DNA from: an uncultured Verrucomicrobiales bacterium
GTDB lineage: Bacteria; Verrucomicrobiota; Verrucomicrobiia; Verrucomicrobiales; DEV007
Length of the DNA: 37,582 nt
Direction of reading: 5' to 3'
Assembly: GCA_913058215.1 (NCBI GenBank)
Contig: CAJXQE010000022.1
Coordinates: 1 to 37,582, forward strand
The notes beneath the pieces were generated by a model. The model saw only the letters and a list, made by a program, of their open reading frames with translations. It was not told where the DNA came from and made no database searches. Position numbers and translations under genes: made by a program. Positions 16,395-24,914 of this stretch are shown here, one piece after another. Position 1 is the first letter of the stretch. The number at the start of each line of letters is the position of its first letter.

Positions 16395-17164
16395 TCAGCC
16401 GTATCCAAAGCGCGGACCAGGATGTCATCGATTTCGACGGTGCCCCCCATGATGAAGCGGTACATATCTTTGCGGGGGTGGGCAAAGCCGGGGGAAGTGT
16501 AGCTGCCGGCTTTCCCGCCGTCGAGAAACACGGTGATGGTGTCATCCTGGAGAAGAATCTTGATTTCGTACCAGCGATTTTGCTCGAGGGTGAGAGGAAC
16601 GGTCTTGGTGGTCGCCTTTTCGATGGCTAACAGTTCTGGAGGGTAGGCTTTATTTTTTTTGGCCTGCTTGTCCTTTTTCGCCTTGAGAAATTTCGGGTAG
16701 TGCTGGGGATTGTATTTTCCACTGAGCGAGTCGGTGAAAGTGAGCGAGTCCGTAGCGACGATGCAGTTGAAAAGATGGCCGCCGTGAACGGTGTCCTTGA
16801 TCGTTAGGTCATCCGTGCCAAACCAGAAATGGGGAGCGTCGTGAAAGCGAAAGCGGAAATTGAACTCGGCGTTTTTGAAAGGCTCGACGGCGACCTTGTA
16901 TTTGCCGTTACCGTCGGGATCTCGGGTGGCCTTGAGGCTGCCTTCGGTAATGGTCGCGGTCTTCGAAGAGGTTCCCCAGTAATTGCCCAGGGTGTCGGTG
17001 GAAAAATCATCGCGGTGGAGGACGCGTTGACCGTCTTCCGTGACAGCGGGGACTGTGTCAGATGGGAACGGGGACTTCCAGGCCGGGTCAGCAGCGGGCG
17101 CACAGGGAGCGACGACCGTGAAGCTTGCGAGAAGGGATAGAAAGTTTGTTTTGCCACATATCAT
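16391..17164 (-). CDS. Secreted DUF1080/LamG-like beta-sandwich protein
   Basis: 257 residues with a signal peptide (about 1-24). The body has the pattern of concanavalin-type DUF1080 domains: HRDDFSTDTLGNYWG, FNFRFRFHD, RWYEIKILLQDDTITVFLDG and a closing IDDILVRAL. It also has a Lys-rich insert (FLKAKKDKQAKKNKAY). DUF1080 members include a 3-keto-disaccharide hydrolase and many binding modules; I see no residue set that decides. It is translationally linked to the sulfatase (ATGA overlap) and follows the DUF1592 gene by 131 bases, so it probably belongs to module A. It likely binds or acts on the same glycan as the sulfatase. Confidence 0.78.
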   Translation of the reverse strand: MICGKTNFLSLLASFTVVAPCAPAADPAWKSPFPSDTVPAVTEDGQRVLHRDDFSTDTLGNYWGTSSKTATITEGSLKATRDPDGNGKYKVAVEPFKNAEFNFRFRFHDAPHFWFGTDDLTIKDTVHGGHLFNCIVATDSLTFTDSLSGKYNPQHYPKFLKAKKDKQAKKNKAYPPELLAIEKATTKTVPLTLEQNRWYEIKILLQDDTITVFLDGGKAGSYTSPGFAHPRKDMYRFIMGGTVEIDDILVRALDTAE

Positions 17165-17232
17165 GGAATTGAATTGTTAGCTGGTGGGATGATAAATTGC
17201 ACGCTTAGAGTTTTGTTTCGGGGCGGCTCTGC

Positions 17233-17245
17233 TTTTTGCTGAAAA
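17233..17245 (-). promoter_or_regulatory. TTTT-RCTGAAAA motif upstream of the LamG-like gene
   Basis: TTTTTGCTGAAAA on the plus strand (17233-17245) nearly repeats TTTTACTGAAAAA at 23028-23040, upstream of the module A sigma gene. Both lie 45-70 bases before a minus-strand start codon. This may be a shared control site for the two transcription units of module A. Two copies are weak evidence. Confidence 0.25.
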
Positions 17246-17295
17246 CCTATGCCTCCTTCACCTTCCCACGGAGGGTTTCAAATCTCTTGCTCGAC

Positions 17296-19770
17296 CTAGT
17301 TCTTCCCGAACGACTTGCTCAACACCACTGCCTTGATGAGATCGTGCATCCCTCCCTTGCTTTCCTGCAGGCCTGAAGTGATCTCATCTATGACCTCGCG
17401 GTCACCGAATTCGAGTTCGCGGCCGAGGGCGTAGGCGAGAAGTTTTTCGCTAAGGCAACGGGTGAAGTCATCGCCGCGCTTTGCGATCAAATGGCGAAAC
17501 TCCACGGGGGAATTGAACGATTCTCCACCGGGTAGTTCACCGGAACTGTCGATTTCGATCCGGTCCGGGTACTTCTCGCGGTAGGCTCCGATCGCGTCGT
17601 AGTTTTCCAAGGCAAAACCCAGCGGATCAATCTTGCGGTGACACTCGGCACAACTCGCCGCCTCGCGGTGTTTTGCCAGTTGCTCACGAATCGAAGTGGC
17701 ACCGTTGATATCCGATTCAATCTCCGGCACATCGGGTGGCGGCGGGGGAGGAGAATAGCCTAACACTTTCTCTAAAACGTAAATGCCGCGCACCACCGGC
17801 GAGGTATCGACTCCGTTGGCGGATGCCGTCAGGAAGAGTGCCTGGCTCGTCAAGCCACCGCGACCGGAATCCGCCAGCGACACCTTGCGCATGTGATTGC
17901 CCTCCAGTCCTTCGATGCCGTAGTGCATGCCCAGCTCCCGATTGAGGAACGAATAGTCTGCGGTCAAAAACTCCGAGGGAGGCAGGTTCTCGTCGAGTAA
18001 GTGGCGGAAGAATGTTTCCGTCTCCGATCGCATCGCTGTTTCCAGGTTGTTCCGGAAATACTCCTGGAAAGCGTTTGATATCGGCATCTCTCCGATGCTG
18101 TCGAGACCCAGCCATAGCCTGACAAAATTCGAAACGAAACGATCGGATTTTGGATCTGATAGCATGCGATCCACCTGACGACGCAATTCTTCGGGGTACG
18201 ATAACTTGCCCGCATTGGCCGCCTTCAACAACAAGAAGTCCGGCGTCGAGGACCAGATAAAATAGGCGAGGCGAGAAGCCAACGCATAGTCATTCAATGC
18301 GCCCTCGCCCTCCGCCAAATAAATAAAGCTGGGAGAGGAGAGAATGGTCTGGAAACCCAGTTGGAGCGCTTCGATCGGTTCCAGTCCTTCCTTCAGCTTA
18401 TCTGACACCAACTTCAAGATCGGGGCCAATTCTTCCTCCTCAAGCGGACGGCGATAGGCACTTCTGGCGAAAGCATGAAGCCGTTCCGATACCGTACCTG
18501 GCGTCAGCTCATCTGGCTGCAGGTCGCCATAGAGTTTGCGATGGCCTTCTGGCGGCCACTCCTCAATGTGAGGCCCTTCGACCTGAATTTCCCAGACACG
18601 CAATTTGGGCCCGCGATACACCTTGAGCAATCCATGGGATTTCTCCATCCCTGCCTTCATTTCCGCAAAAGGCGCCACCTCTGGATGCTCTCCCGCGTTG
18701 CTGGTGATGATTCGAACCAATCGCTTGGTGGCCATGGTACCGTTGCGGAAACGAATTTCCGGCTCGAAGCCTTTCTCCAGGTAGACGTCCCACTCCAGCC
18801 ACTTCGGTTCGGGACTGGTGAGCTCTTCCAGAGCCAGGGTGCGATGCTCTGATACGCTGCCCTCACTCTCCACACTGCCCTCGCGATTCACCGCCGCCAA
18901 CTCCAGTACGAGCGGATCGCCGCTACGAAAATCGTTGAGGGCCTTCCCGTAAGGGTGATCGCTATCCAAGGCAGCTGCCTTCACCCGCACAGTGTAGATG
19001 CCGCTCTGCGGCACGCCCTTCAGTGCGAGAGGCTCAAAGCCTATATGGCCACCCCGATAGTGACGCCCATACATGTCCGTGTAGGGCGTTTCCGGAATGA
19101 AGCGAAATCGGTCCACATGAAATAACTTGGGCAAATGCTTGTTCTCTCGGCCGCTGAAATAGAAAGGAGAGGCCTGCTCGTATTGCTGACTTTCCGGCTT
19201 CTCGCCAAAGTGAGTGGCCCGTTCAATGGCCCCTTCAGCGGCAAGCAGGTAATGATCCAGTAACATGCCGGAGGTCACCAGCTCCTTGCCATTGTTGTCG
19301 AATCCATCCACCACCACTTCCGCAGGGAAGTTTTCCGAGGGATTCCAGTCCGACACATTGATCGAAAGCAGGTCTCCAATGGTGTGCTGGTATTCCCAGC
19401 TATTGATTCGACGCAAGACACTGTGACCGCCCGTGTCAGCGAGCCTCGTCGCCGCTTCGGAGATGAACTCGGTCATCGAGTTGATCATCGCGACCCGCTC
19501 GGCCTCGTCAGGCTGCGGTTCATCCTCCGGAGGCATCTCTTCCAGATTCATCAGATCCACCACTTCCTGCCAACGCACGATTTCATCCAGTGTCGTGATC
19601 TCCGAAGGAAGATCATCAAAGCGTCTGTCGCCCTTCTGCTTATCAGGCCCGTGACACGCCACGCAATGCTCCGCGACGAAATCCTCGCGCGGAGATGCAG
19701 AAGCGCAGAGAGGAAAAAGAATCGCACCCAGACAAGCTACGTATCGTCTTCTACATTGAATCAAATCCAT
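17296..19770 (-). CDS. Planctomycete-type cytochrome c (DUF1587/1595/1592/1588/1585), module A
   Basis: About 824 residues. After a signal peptide (VACLGAILFPLCASA) comes a heme motif, CVACH (Cys36, Cys39, His40). A DUF1587 region follows (RRINSWEYQHTIGDLLSI), then a beta-rich stretch around 210-430. DUF1595 follows (FARSAYRRPLEEEEL), then DUF1592 (ALASRLAYFIWSSTPD) and DUF1588, which carries a second CAECH (Cys707) in HRKIDPLGFALENYDAIG. DUF1585 forms the end. The family should be exported and carry covalent heme; no reaction is known. It follows the DUF1552 gene. I take the ATG at 19770 because the signal peptide then starts cleanly; an ATG at 19803, 7 bases after DUF1552, is also possible. 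It is shorter than its module B counterpart, which carries an extra domain. Confidence 0.9.
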   Translation of the reverse strand: MDLIQCRRRYVACLGAILFPLCASASPREDFVAEHCVACHGPDKQKGDRRFDDLPSEITTLDEIVRWQEVVDLMNLEEMPPEDEPQPDEAERVAMINSMTEFISEAATRLADTGGHSVLRRINSWEYQHTIGDLLSINVSDWNPSENFPAEVVVDGFDNNGKELVTSGMLLDHYLLAAEGAIERATHFGEKPESQQYEQASPFYFSGRENKHLPKLFHVDRFRFIPETPYTDMYGRHYRGGHIGFEPLALKGVPQSGIYTVRVKAAALDSDHPYGKALNDFRSGDPLVLELAAVNREGSVESEGSVSEHRTLALEELTSPEPKWLEWDVYLEKGFEPEIRFRNGTMATKRLVRIITSNAGEHPEVAPFAEMKAGMEKSHGLLKVYRGPKLRVWEIQVEGPHIEEWPPEGHRKLYGDLQPDELTPGTVSERLHAFARSAYRRPLEEEELAPILKLVSDKLKEGLEPIEALQLGFQTILSSPSFIYLAEGEGALNDYALASRLAYFIWSSTPDFLLLKAANAGKLSYPEELRRQVDRMLSDPKSDRFVSNFVRLWLGLDSIGEMPISNAFQEYFRNNLETAMRSETETFFRHLLDENLPPSEFLTADYSFLNRELGMHYGIEGLEGNHMRKVSLADSGRGGLTSQALFLTASANGVDTSPVVRGIYVLEKVLGYSPPPPPPDVPEIESDINGATSIREQLAKHREAASCAECHRKIDPLGFALENYDAIGAYREKYPDRIEIDSSGELPGGESFNSPVEFRHLIAKRGDDFTRCLSEKLLAYALGRELEFGDREVIDEITSGLQESKGGMHDLIKAVVLSKSFGKN

Positions 19771-19810
19771 ATCAACAAAACCGAATGGTAAAAAATTCAG
19801 CATCTCTGCA

Positions 19811-21073
19811 CTAGGCTTTTCCCAATTCCATGGGCGAGAACGTCCCCGTGCTCTTTCCAAACTGCTCGATCTCCATCCCAAACCACTGAAGCGTCGAGAG
19901 CCAGAGATTGCTCAGCGGAACGCGGTGAGATTCATCGGGACAGGCCACGTGTCCGCGATGGCGGACGCCCCCTCCCGCCAGGACGACGGGCAGATTGCGA
20001 TTGCTGTGTGAGTGGGCATTGCCCATCCCACTGCCCATTACCACCATGGTTGAATCAAAGAGCTGGGCTTCTTTCAACTGATCGAGCAGGAAGCTGAACT
20101 GCTTCATGAAATACGCCTCGACCACTCCCAACTGTGCCAGTCGTCCCTCCTCCTTTCCGTGGTGGGAAAGGCCATGGTAACTGCCGAGCTCCAGCTCTGA
20201 AGTGTTAAATCCCATGGGGATCTCAAAAGTCGCTACCCGAGTTGAATCGGTCTGCAGGGCCAATGTCAGCAGTTGGTAGAAGAGGGGCATCTCCTCAAGA
20301 TGCATGCGCTCCTGATCCACGACATCCGCAATCGGCGACTTCGGCTTAGGCCGATCCAGCCACTCCTTCGACATCTGCAGCTGCTTTTCCACGTCGCGAA
20401 CGGACGTGAGGTACTGATCAAGCTTGTCCCGATCTGAAGCATTGAGTTTGTTTTCCAATTGCTTGGCAGATTCGCGCAGCGCATCGAGCACGCTGGAGCG
20501 ATGCATCAAGCGAACCCGCTCCGATTCTCTAGCGGTCTTGTCGGCCTCAACAAAGAGTGCCTGGAACAGTTTGGCTGGATTGTTCACCGGGGGAATTCGC
20601 ACGCCCGATCGATTCCAGCTGAGGTTCGTCCCTCCTTCGAGGCCTGCCACGATCGAGGGGTAGCGAGCACTACTGCCCACAAACTCCGCCGCCGCCTGAT
20701 CCAGTGTCATGTTCTTGGCGCCGAAACCAGAGGCCTCGGCTTTTTTGACGCCACTGAGAAAACTGTGCACCGCCGAGTGCCCTCCGTTCGCCCCGTCATC
20801 AAGGTTCGAGAACACCGTGAAATCATCTCGGTGTTTTTCAATGCTCTTCAGGGTCGGGCTGATTTTGTAGTCCTCACCTGCTGTTTCCGGAAAGAAATGG
20901 CCAGGGTAGAACCCGAGGTGGCTGCCCACGCAAAGCAGGCGTTTCGGGCTGTCCGTTTTCGCTGCTCGTGCGGTACCGGTATTCAGGCTATCCAATGCGG
21001 GAAGGGCGAGGGTGATCCCCAGTCCGCGAAGGACGTTTCGGCGATTGATGGTGTGAGGCTTACGTGGGCTCAT
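19811..21073 (-). CDS. DUF1552 protein with Tat-like leader, module A
   Basis: 420 residues. A twin-arginine leader (INRRNVLRGLGITLALPAL) indicates folded export. The body matches DUF1552, a PVC family nearly always paired with DUF1592 cytochromes: LGFYPGHFFPETAGEDY, HRDDFTVFSNLDDGANGGHS, FQTDSTRV-like ALQTDSTRVATFEI, and SYHGLSHHGKE. The conserved His and Asp residues, and the relation I infer to DUF1501, hint at an alkaline-phosphatase-type fold with metals, but no activity is established. It lies 12 bases after FecR and just ahead of the cytochrome gene, so all are one transcript. Confidence 0.9.
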   Translation of the reverse strand: MSPRKPHTINRRNVLRGLGITLALPALDSLNTGTARAAKTDSPKRLLCVGSHLGFYPGHFFPETAGEDYKISPTLKSIEKHRDDFTVFSNLDDGANGGHSAVHSFLSGVKKAEASGFGAKNMTLDQAAAEFVGSSARYPSIVAGLEGGTNLSWNRSGVRIPPVNNPAKLFQALFVEADKTARESERVRLMHRSSVLDALRESAKQLENKLNASDRDKLDQYLTSVRDVEKQLQMSKEWLDRPKPKSPIADVVDQERMHLEEMPLFYQLLTLALQTDSTRVATFEIPMGFNTSELELGSYHGLSHHGKEEGRLAQLGVVEAYFMKQFSFLLDQLKEAQLFDSTMVVMGSGMGNAHSHSNRNLPVVLAGGGVRHRGHVACPDESHRVPLSNLWLSTLQWFGMEIEQFGKSTGTFSPMELGKA

Positions 21074-21085
21074 AATTTTACGGAT

Positions 21086-22441
21086 CTAATTGAGTTCGGG
21101 CTCGGTGGCAACGAGGACGCGGATCTGATCGACCCCGTTCTGAATGTCGAAGGAGATGCGAAGAGAGTGGCGGTCGGGCGCGAGTTCGACTTGATCCCCG
21201 ACGTTGATTCCGCGTCGAAAGATGCCCTCAAAGTTCGTGGAAGGGAGCGCGAGAATCGCATCGGATTCGTCGAGCATGGCTTTGCTGAGAAGCAGGCCAA
21301 CGATGGGGCGGTCAAAGCGTAGATGGCCGCTGAAGCGGCGCGGTTGATTGCCGGAATCGTTTCCGCCTGGATTGAATTGGAGGAGATGGCTGTCGACTTT
21401 GAGAGGAGCCGTGAGGGTGACTTCTCGTTTGGCCGCTCTTGGTTTGCGTTCGTTGCTGAAGATCCCCGGTTCGGTGGCGCTGAGCTGGAAGCCGGTGGGA
21501 AGAAGAACGGATTCGCTCTCGGGAAAGAGAAGGAGGTGGCTGGTATCGACGACTGCGCCCGGGTTCTGGCGTTCGCCGGGATTGGCAATCCGCAGGTCAC
21601 CTTCAATGACATCGATCCCGAAAGAGTCTCGCCAGGTATCTAGGTAGTCGCCGAACCGATACGGAATGGCGCTGGGCGACTCGTTCTTGTCTGCCACCTG
21701 GACGGAGGAGCCCGCAAGAAGACGTTGAGGCCCACCGCTGTGTTGTTCGCCACGAAGTTCGATTTCGCCTTCGAAGACGGCAATGGAGGTCGCGCCACCT
21801 TCGGCAACGGCAACTCCAAACGAGGTCCCGAGATCGACAACTTGCTCGGCGGGGGTATCAAGGGTGAATCCCTTGATCTCGCCGGGAACGCGAATGGTCG
21901 CCCGCCCGCGAGTCATCTCAGCGCTGTTGTCACCGGTGATGAGGATTTCGGTGGGGCCTTGGGTGGCGAGTTTGGCGCCGGAGAGGAACTTAAGAACGAT
22001 GCGTCCGCGTTCGAAGCGAATGGGATCGCCGGGACGAAAGGTGTCGCCCGTGGTGAATCCAGAAGCACGATCCGTTCTCTGGACGGTCGCGGCGATCGCG
22101 TTGTCGCTCCGCCCTTTTTCGCGAAGAAATGGAATGCCAATGGCGAGAATGAGGAAGACAGCCGCGGCCCCGATCAGGGCGCGTTTTGCGAATGGGAAGG
22201 GGGCGACCTTCGCGGAGTTCGTTGGATATTCGACAGCGTAACGTTGTTCCATGGCGTCCGCGCCAAGTTGATCAGCGAGGGCGGCATCGAGAGCCAGAAA
22301 CTGGGAAGCGAAGGCGCGGGCGTTGGCATCGTCGCGAAGCAGCGTGTTTAGCTCGTCGTGCTCCGAGCTGGCGAAGGCTTCATCGGCTGAGGCGAGAAGG
22401 AGCTCCTCGAGTCGTTCCTGATTGAAGGCCGCTTCACTCAT
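21086..22441 (-). CDS. FecR-domain membrane regulator (anti-sigma-like), module A
   Basis: 451 residues. An acidic cytoplasmic head (about 1-85, containing LEELLLASADEAFASSEHDE) resembles the short anti-sigma parts of PVC FecR proteins. A single membrane span follows at about 87-105 (ALIGAAAVFLILAIGIPFL). The outer part has a FecR domain near 140-260 (ERGRIVLKFLSGAKLATQGP, TPAEQVVDLGTSFGV, FEGEIELRGE). The remaining 190 residues are beta-rich, ending with FDRPIVGLLLSKAMLDESDA. It most likely holds the sigma factor until a signal at its outer domain releases it. Its ATG overlaps the sigma TGA (ATGA), supporting the partnership. Confidence 0.88.
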   Translation of the reverse strand: MSEAAFNQERLEELLLASADEAFASSEHDELNTLLRDDANARAFASQFLALDAALADQLGADAMEQRYAVEYPTNSAKVAPFPFAKRALIGAAAVFLILAIGIPFLREKGRSDNAIAATVQRTDRASGFTTGDTFRPGDPIRFERGRIVLKFLSGAKLATQGPTEILITGDNSAEMTRGRATIRVPGEIKGFTLDTPAEQVVDLGTSFGVAVAEGGATSIAVFEGEIELRGEQHSGGPQRLLAGSSVQVADKNESPSAIPYRFGDYLDTWRDSFGIDVIEGDLRIANPGERQNPGAVVDTSHLLLFPESESVLLPTGFQLSATEPGIFSNERKPRAAKREVTLTAPLKVDSHLLQFNPGGNDSGNQPRRFSGHLRFDRPIVGLLLSKAMLDESDAILALPSTNFEGIFRRGINVGDQVELAPDRHSLRISFDIQNGVDQIRVLVATEPELN

Positions 22442-22980
22442 GCCACTTCTCCTTTCGCGAGTTGGCTTTCAATGCATTCGCCGAGACGGCGGCGCAGGCG
22501 CAGGAGCATGACCTTTATAGCACTGAGGCCACGGTTGGCAGAAGTGGCGATTTCCTGGATGGATTCCCCCTGGGCATAGTAGGCCGAGAGCAACTCGCGA
22601 TTTTTCGCGCTGAGTTTGGCGAGGCAGGTTTCGAGAGCCTCGGAGCGGTAGTCGCTGGAGGCAACGGTGTGTTCAGCGTCGTCGACCATCTGTTCGACGA
22701 CGTCAGAATCAAAGACGTAGCGATGGCGCTCGCGTTGACGATCGCGAATGACCCCGAGGACTTCGAACTTGGCCACGCTGATGGCCCAGCGGAGAAATTC
22801 GGTGTCAGGGTCCCAGTCTGCGGATTTTTTGAAGAGGACGATGCTGGTTCGCTGAAGGGCTTCCTTAGCTTCTTCGCCGTGGCCGAGCGAGGCCTGGCAA
22901 TAGCCGCGCAAAGTTGTCTGGCTCTGAGTGAGAGCACGGACAAAGGCATCGCTGGGGCTTGGTGATGAGGGTTCGGGCAT
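22438..22980 (-). CDS. ECF sigma factor, Rhodopirellula/Verrucomicrobium type, module A
   Basis: 180 residues, of the size and pattern of the TIGR02989 group. Region 2 is about 20-90, with EFLRWAISVAKFEVLGVIRD followed by RQRERHRYVFDSDVVEQM, a hallmark of this group. Region 4 is about 115-170: LSAKNRELLSAYYAQGESIQ, then a helix-turn-helix ending SAIKVMLLRLRRRL. It should direct RNA polymerase to a small regulon, presumably including its own operon. It is the first gene of module A and is translationally coupled to FecR. A palindrome and an AT dyad lie in its 136-base leader (23006-23041). Confidence 0.93.
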   Translation of the reverse strand: MPEPSSPSPSDAFVRALTQSQTTLRGYCQASLGHGEEAKEALQRTSIVLFKKSADWDPDTEFLRWAISVAKFEVLGVIRDRQRERHRYVFDSDVVEQMVDDAEHTVASSDYRSEALETCLAKLSAKNRELLSAYYAQGESIQEIATSANRGLSAIKVMLLRLRRRLGECIESQLAKGEVA

Positions 22981-23005
22981 GGTTGCTTCGGAGAGATACT
23001 CCGGG

Positions 23006-23041
23006 AGGGCGCCCTGAGGTTACATTGTTTTACTGAAAAAC
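23006..23041 (-). promoter_or_regulatory. Candidate operator region of module A sigma gene
   Basis: AGGGCGCCCT (23006-23015) is a perfect 10-bp palindrome 26 bases before the sigma ATG. Next to it, GTTTT(actga)AAAAC (23027-23041) is a perfect 5-bp dyad, similar in shape to the dyad upstream of the module B sigma gene. Together they may form the control site. No clear ECF-type -35/-10 pair was found here. Confidence 0.35.
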
Positions 23042-23116
23042 GCCCTTGTTACGCCAGTCGGTGGGCAAATCCACTATTCAATATTCAGGGGAGTGTGTTG
23101 TAAATCGAGCCTTGAT

Positions 23117-23794
23117 TCACTCAGCGCTCCAGAGCCTGACCGAATCAAACAGGATGCGGTTGGGAGTGTCCTCGAAGGTTTTGAAGGTGAGCTCGCTGTG
23201 GCCCTGGAGGGAGACTTGCTCATGTTCGATGGTCTGGCCCACGCCGTTGACCTTGATGAACATTCGGCCTTCTTCGAACTCGAGCACCACGTCGAACCAT
23301 TCGTTGAGTTTGACCTCGGGGGCTTCGCCTTTGAACACCTCTCCGTCGTAAAGCGCGAGGGTGTAGCCCGTTTCGGTAAAGGCGAGCAGGTTGATGTGAT
23401 GACCGATATCAAACTTGGGGCGATTGAGGGAGAATTTGGTGCCTTCGTATTTGAGGCGCATGTGGAGCACGAATTTTTCCGGGAGCTGGTTGAGGCGAAT
23501 GACCGGGGACATCCCGAGGTGATGATCCCGGTTCAGGGCCGCCATCGCTTCCTCAGCATTGTCGTAGTCCGGCTTGCCCACGAGAGTGCCGTCGGTGATC
23601 TCCCAGGATTTGGTTCGTGTCTCCCAGAAATCCCGGTTGAACTCGCCGTCGAAATCGTCGGTGTAGAGGAGGGTGCCTGTCTTGAAGAGTTCTGATTCGA
23701 AGGCGGGTTCTTCGGCGTAGAGAATTGGCAAAAGTAAAGCGGTGAGGAGAATGAGGCACCATACCAGGGCCCGGGTTTTTGAGAGATGATTCAT
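23117..23794 (-). CDS. Secreted DUF1080-like beta-sandwich protein (intact paralogue)
   Basis: 225 residues with a signal peptide (ALVWCLILLTALLLPILYA, cleavage before EEPAF). The mature part begins LLYTDDFDGEFNRDFWETRT and shows the strands WEITDGTLVG, FDIGHHINLLAF, EWFDVVLEFEEGRMFIKVNG and the closing FDSVRLWSAE of DUF1080-type concanavalin folds. It lies downstream of an SGNH esterase (165 bases), as its broken paralogue at 7275 lies downstream of another esterase. I infer a glycan-binding or glycosidic partner of the esterase. The ATG at 23794 is used; the frame runs open to 23866 without a better signal. Confidence 0.82.
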   Translation of the reverse strand: MNHLSKTRALVWCLILLTALLLPILYAEEPAFESELFKTGTLLYTDDFDGEFNRDFWETRTKSWEITDGTLVGKPDYDNAEEAMAALNRDHHLGMSPVIRLNQLPEKFVLHMRLKYEGTKFSLNRPKFDIGHHINLLAFTETGYTLALYDGEVFKGEAPEVKLNEWFDVVLEFEEGRMFIKVNGVGQTIEHEQVSLQGHSELTFKTFEDTPNRILFDSVRLWSAE

Positions 23795-23959
23795 GGTGGT
23801 TGTGTCCGTGATAGGGAAAGATTTTGGGGGAGGATTTTTAATCTGCGTGGATGCAGTCTGCGGCACTGTGCTGGCAAAGGCTGCAACGCGATCTCCACAT
23901 CAGGTCCAGGAAACGATCTCGATTTGGACAAAAAAGTTCGTCAAAATCGGATTCGAGAG

Positions 23960-24667
23960 TCAGCGATCGAGGCGACGTTCCGCTACTTTCACATAGGTAG
24001 CCAGCTCTGGAAGGACCGTTTGGAGTTCTTCGAGGATCAAATCAGCGATCGCTTCGGCCCCTTTTCTATTGAAGTGGGTCTTGTCGCCTTCCTTGAAATT
24101 GTAGGTCATGCTCGCCTCGCGGCCGATCTCGTTGTGGTGCGCAATACTGGCCCGGTGCAGGTCGATGAAGGGCAAATTCAATTCCTCCGCCACCGCTTCG
24201 GCGGCATTGGCGTAGTCGGTCAGGGTTGCCTTGTAGCTGTATTTCTCGTTTTTGACCAGATTGGACACGATTTTCCCGTGAGCGTCGAAGCTGCGACGGG
24301 TGACCGAACTCACGATGACCGGCTGGCCGCCAGCCTTCCTGATGCGGTCCACGTATGACTTCAGGTGATCACGGTAGACGGTGGTGTCATACCGCTTCTG
24401 ATCATTGTGGCCGAATTGAATCAGGACGTAGTCGGGTTGGTGTTGGACGAGTTCATCCAGTTTCGTTGACAAGGCTTGCAGGGTAGCGCCATTCTTCGCG
24501 TAGTTGAGAATCGTGGCGCGGCCGCCAAACCGTTCTGCAAAAGCTGGGCCCCAACCCGATTGTTCCGCGACCGTGGAATCGCCGATGAGGCCGATGGTGA
24601 CGGTTTTCTCCTGAGCCTGACCGGCAGCCGAACTCAGTAATAATGCGATGGCTAGAACGATTCTCAT
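23960..24667 (-). CDS. Secreted SGNH esterase, rhamnogalacturonan acetylesterase-like
   Basis: 235 residues with a signal peptide (about 1-18). All four SGNH blocks are visible: IGDSTVAEQSGWG with Ser31, YAKNGATLQ, QFGHNDQ with Asn88, and GDKTHFN with Asp195 and His198. The GDST...GWG and DKTHFN forms are those of the rhamnogalacturonan acetylesterase group (CE12), which removes acetyl groups from pectin-like chains; another acetylated polysaccharide is possible. It starts divergently from module B across a 247-base gap, and the DUF1080-like gene follows on the same strand. Confidence 0.9.
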   Translation of the reverse strand: MRIVLAIALLLSSAAGQAQEKTVTIGLIGDSTVAEQSGWGPAFAERFGGRATILNYAKNGATLQALSTKLDELVQHQPDYVLIQFGHNDQKRYDTTVYRDHLKSYVDRIRKAGGQPVIVSSVTRRSFDAHGKIVSNLVKNEKYSYKATLTDYANAAEAVAEELNLPFIDLHRASIAHHNEIGREASMTYNFKEGDKTHFNRKGAEAIADLILEELQTVLPELATYVKVAERRLDR

Positions 24668-24812
24668 ATCACGGTTTTTGATTCATTTACTTATCGTATT
24701 CATACCCAACACCGGTTTGCCAGAGGGAACGAAGCAGTATCCTTCGATTTTGATCGGTTCTTTGAAAAATTGATTCTTGTTCCCATGCTATCACGCGATC
24801 ATGCGCCAGCTG

Positions 24813-24825
24813 AAAAAGTTTGTCC
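24813..24825 (+). promoter_or_regulatory. AAAAAGTTTGTCC motif in the divergent promoter region
   Basis: The divergent gap 24668-24914 should hold promoters for the esterase and for module B. AAAAAGTTTGTCC at 24813-24825 differs by one inserted T from AAAAAGTTGTCC at 29311-29322, upstream of the module B sigma gene. A matching AAC about 16 bases upstream is absent here. A short CGAA/TTCG dyad is the only other structure I noticed in the gap. Confidence 0.3.
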
Positions 24826-24914
24826 AAAGGGTCCCGAGTGGTCCTTATTAAAGTAAAGCACGCATGCCCCCTTGTAATTCTATCATCCAGCAGTTCCTCG
24901 ACAGGCGCTCCCGC

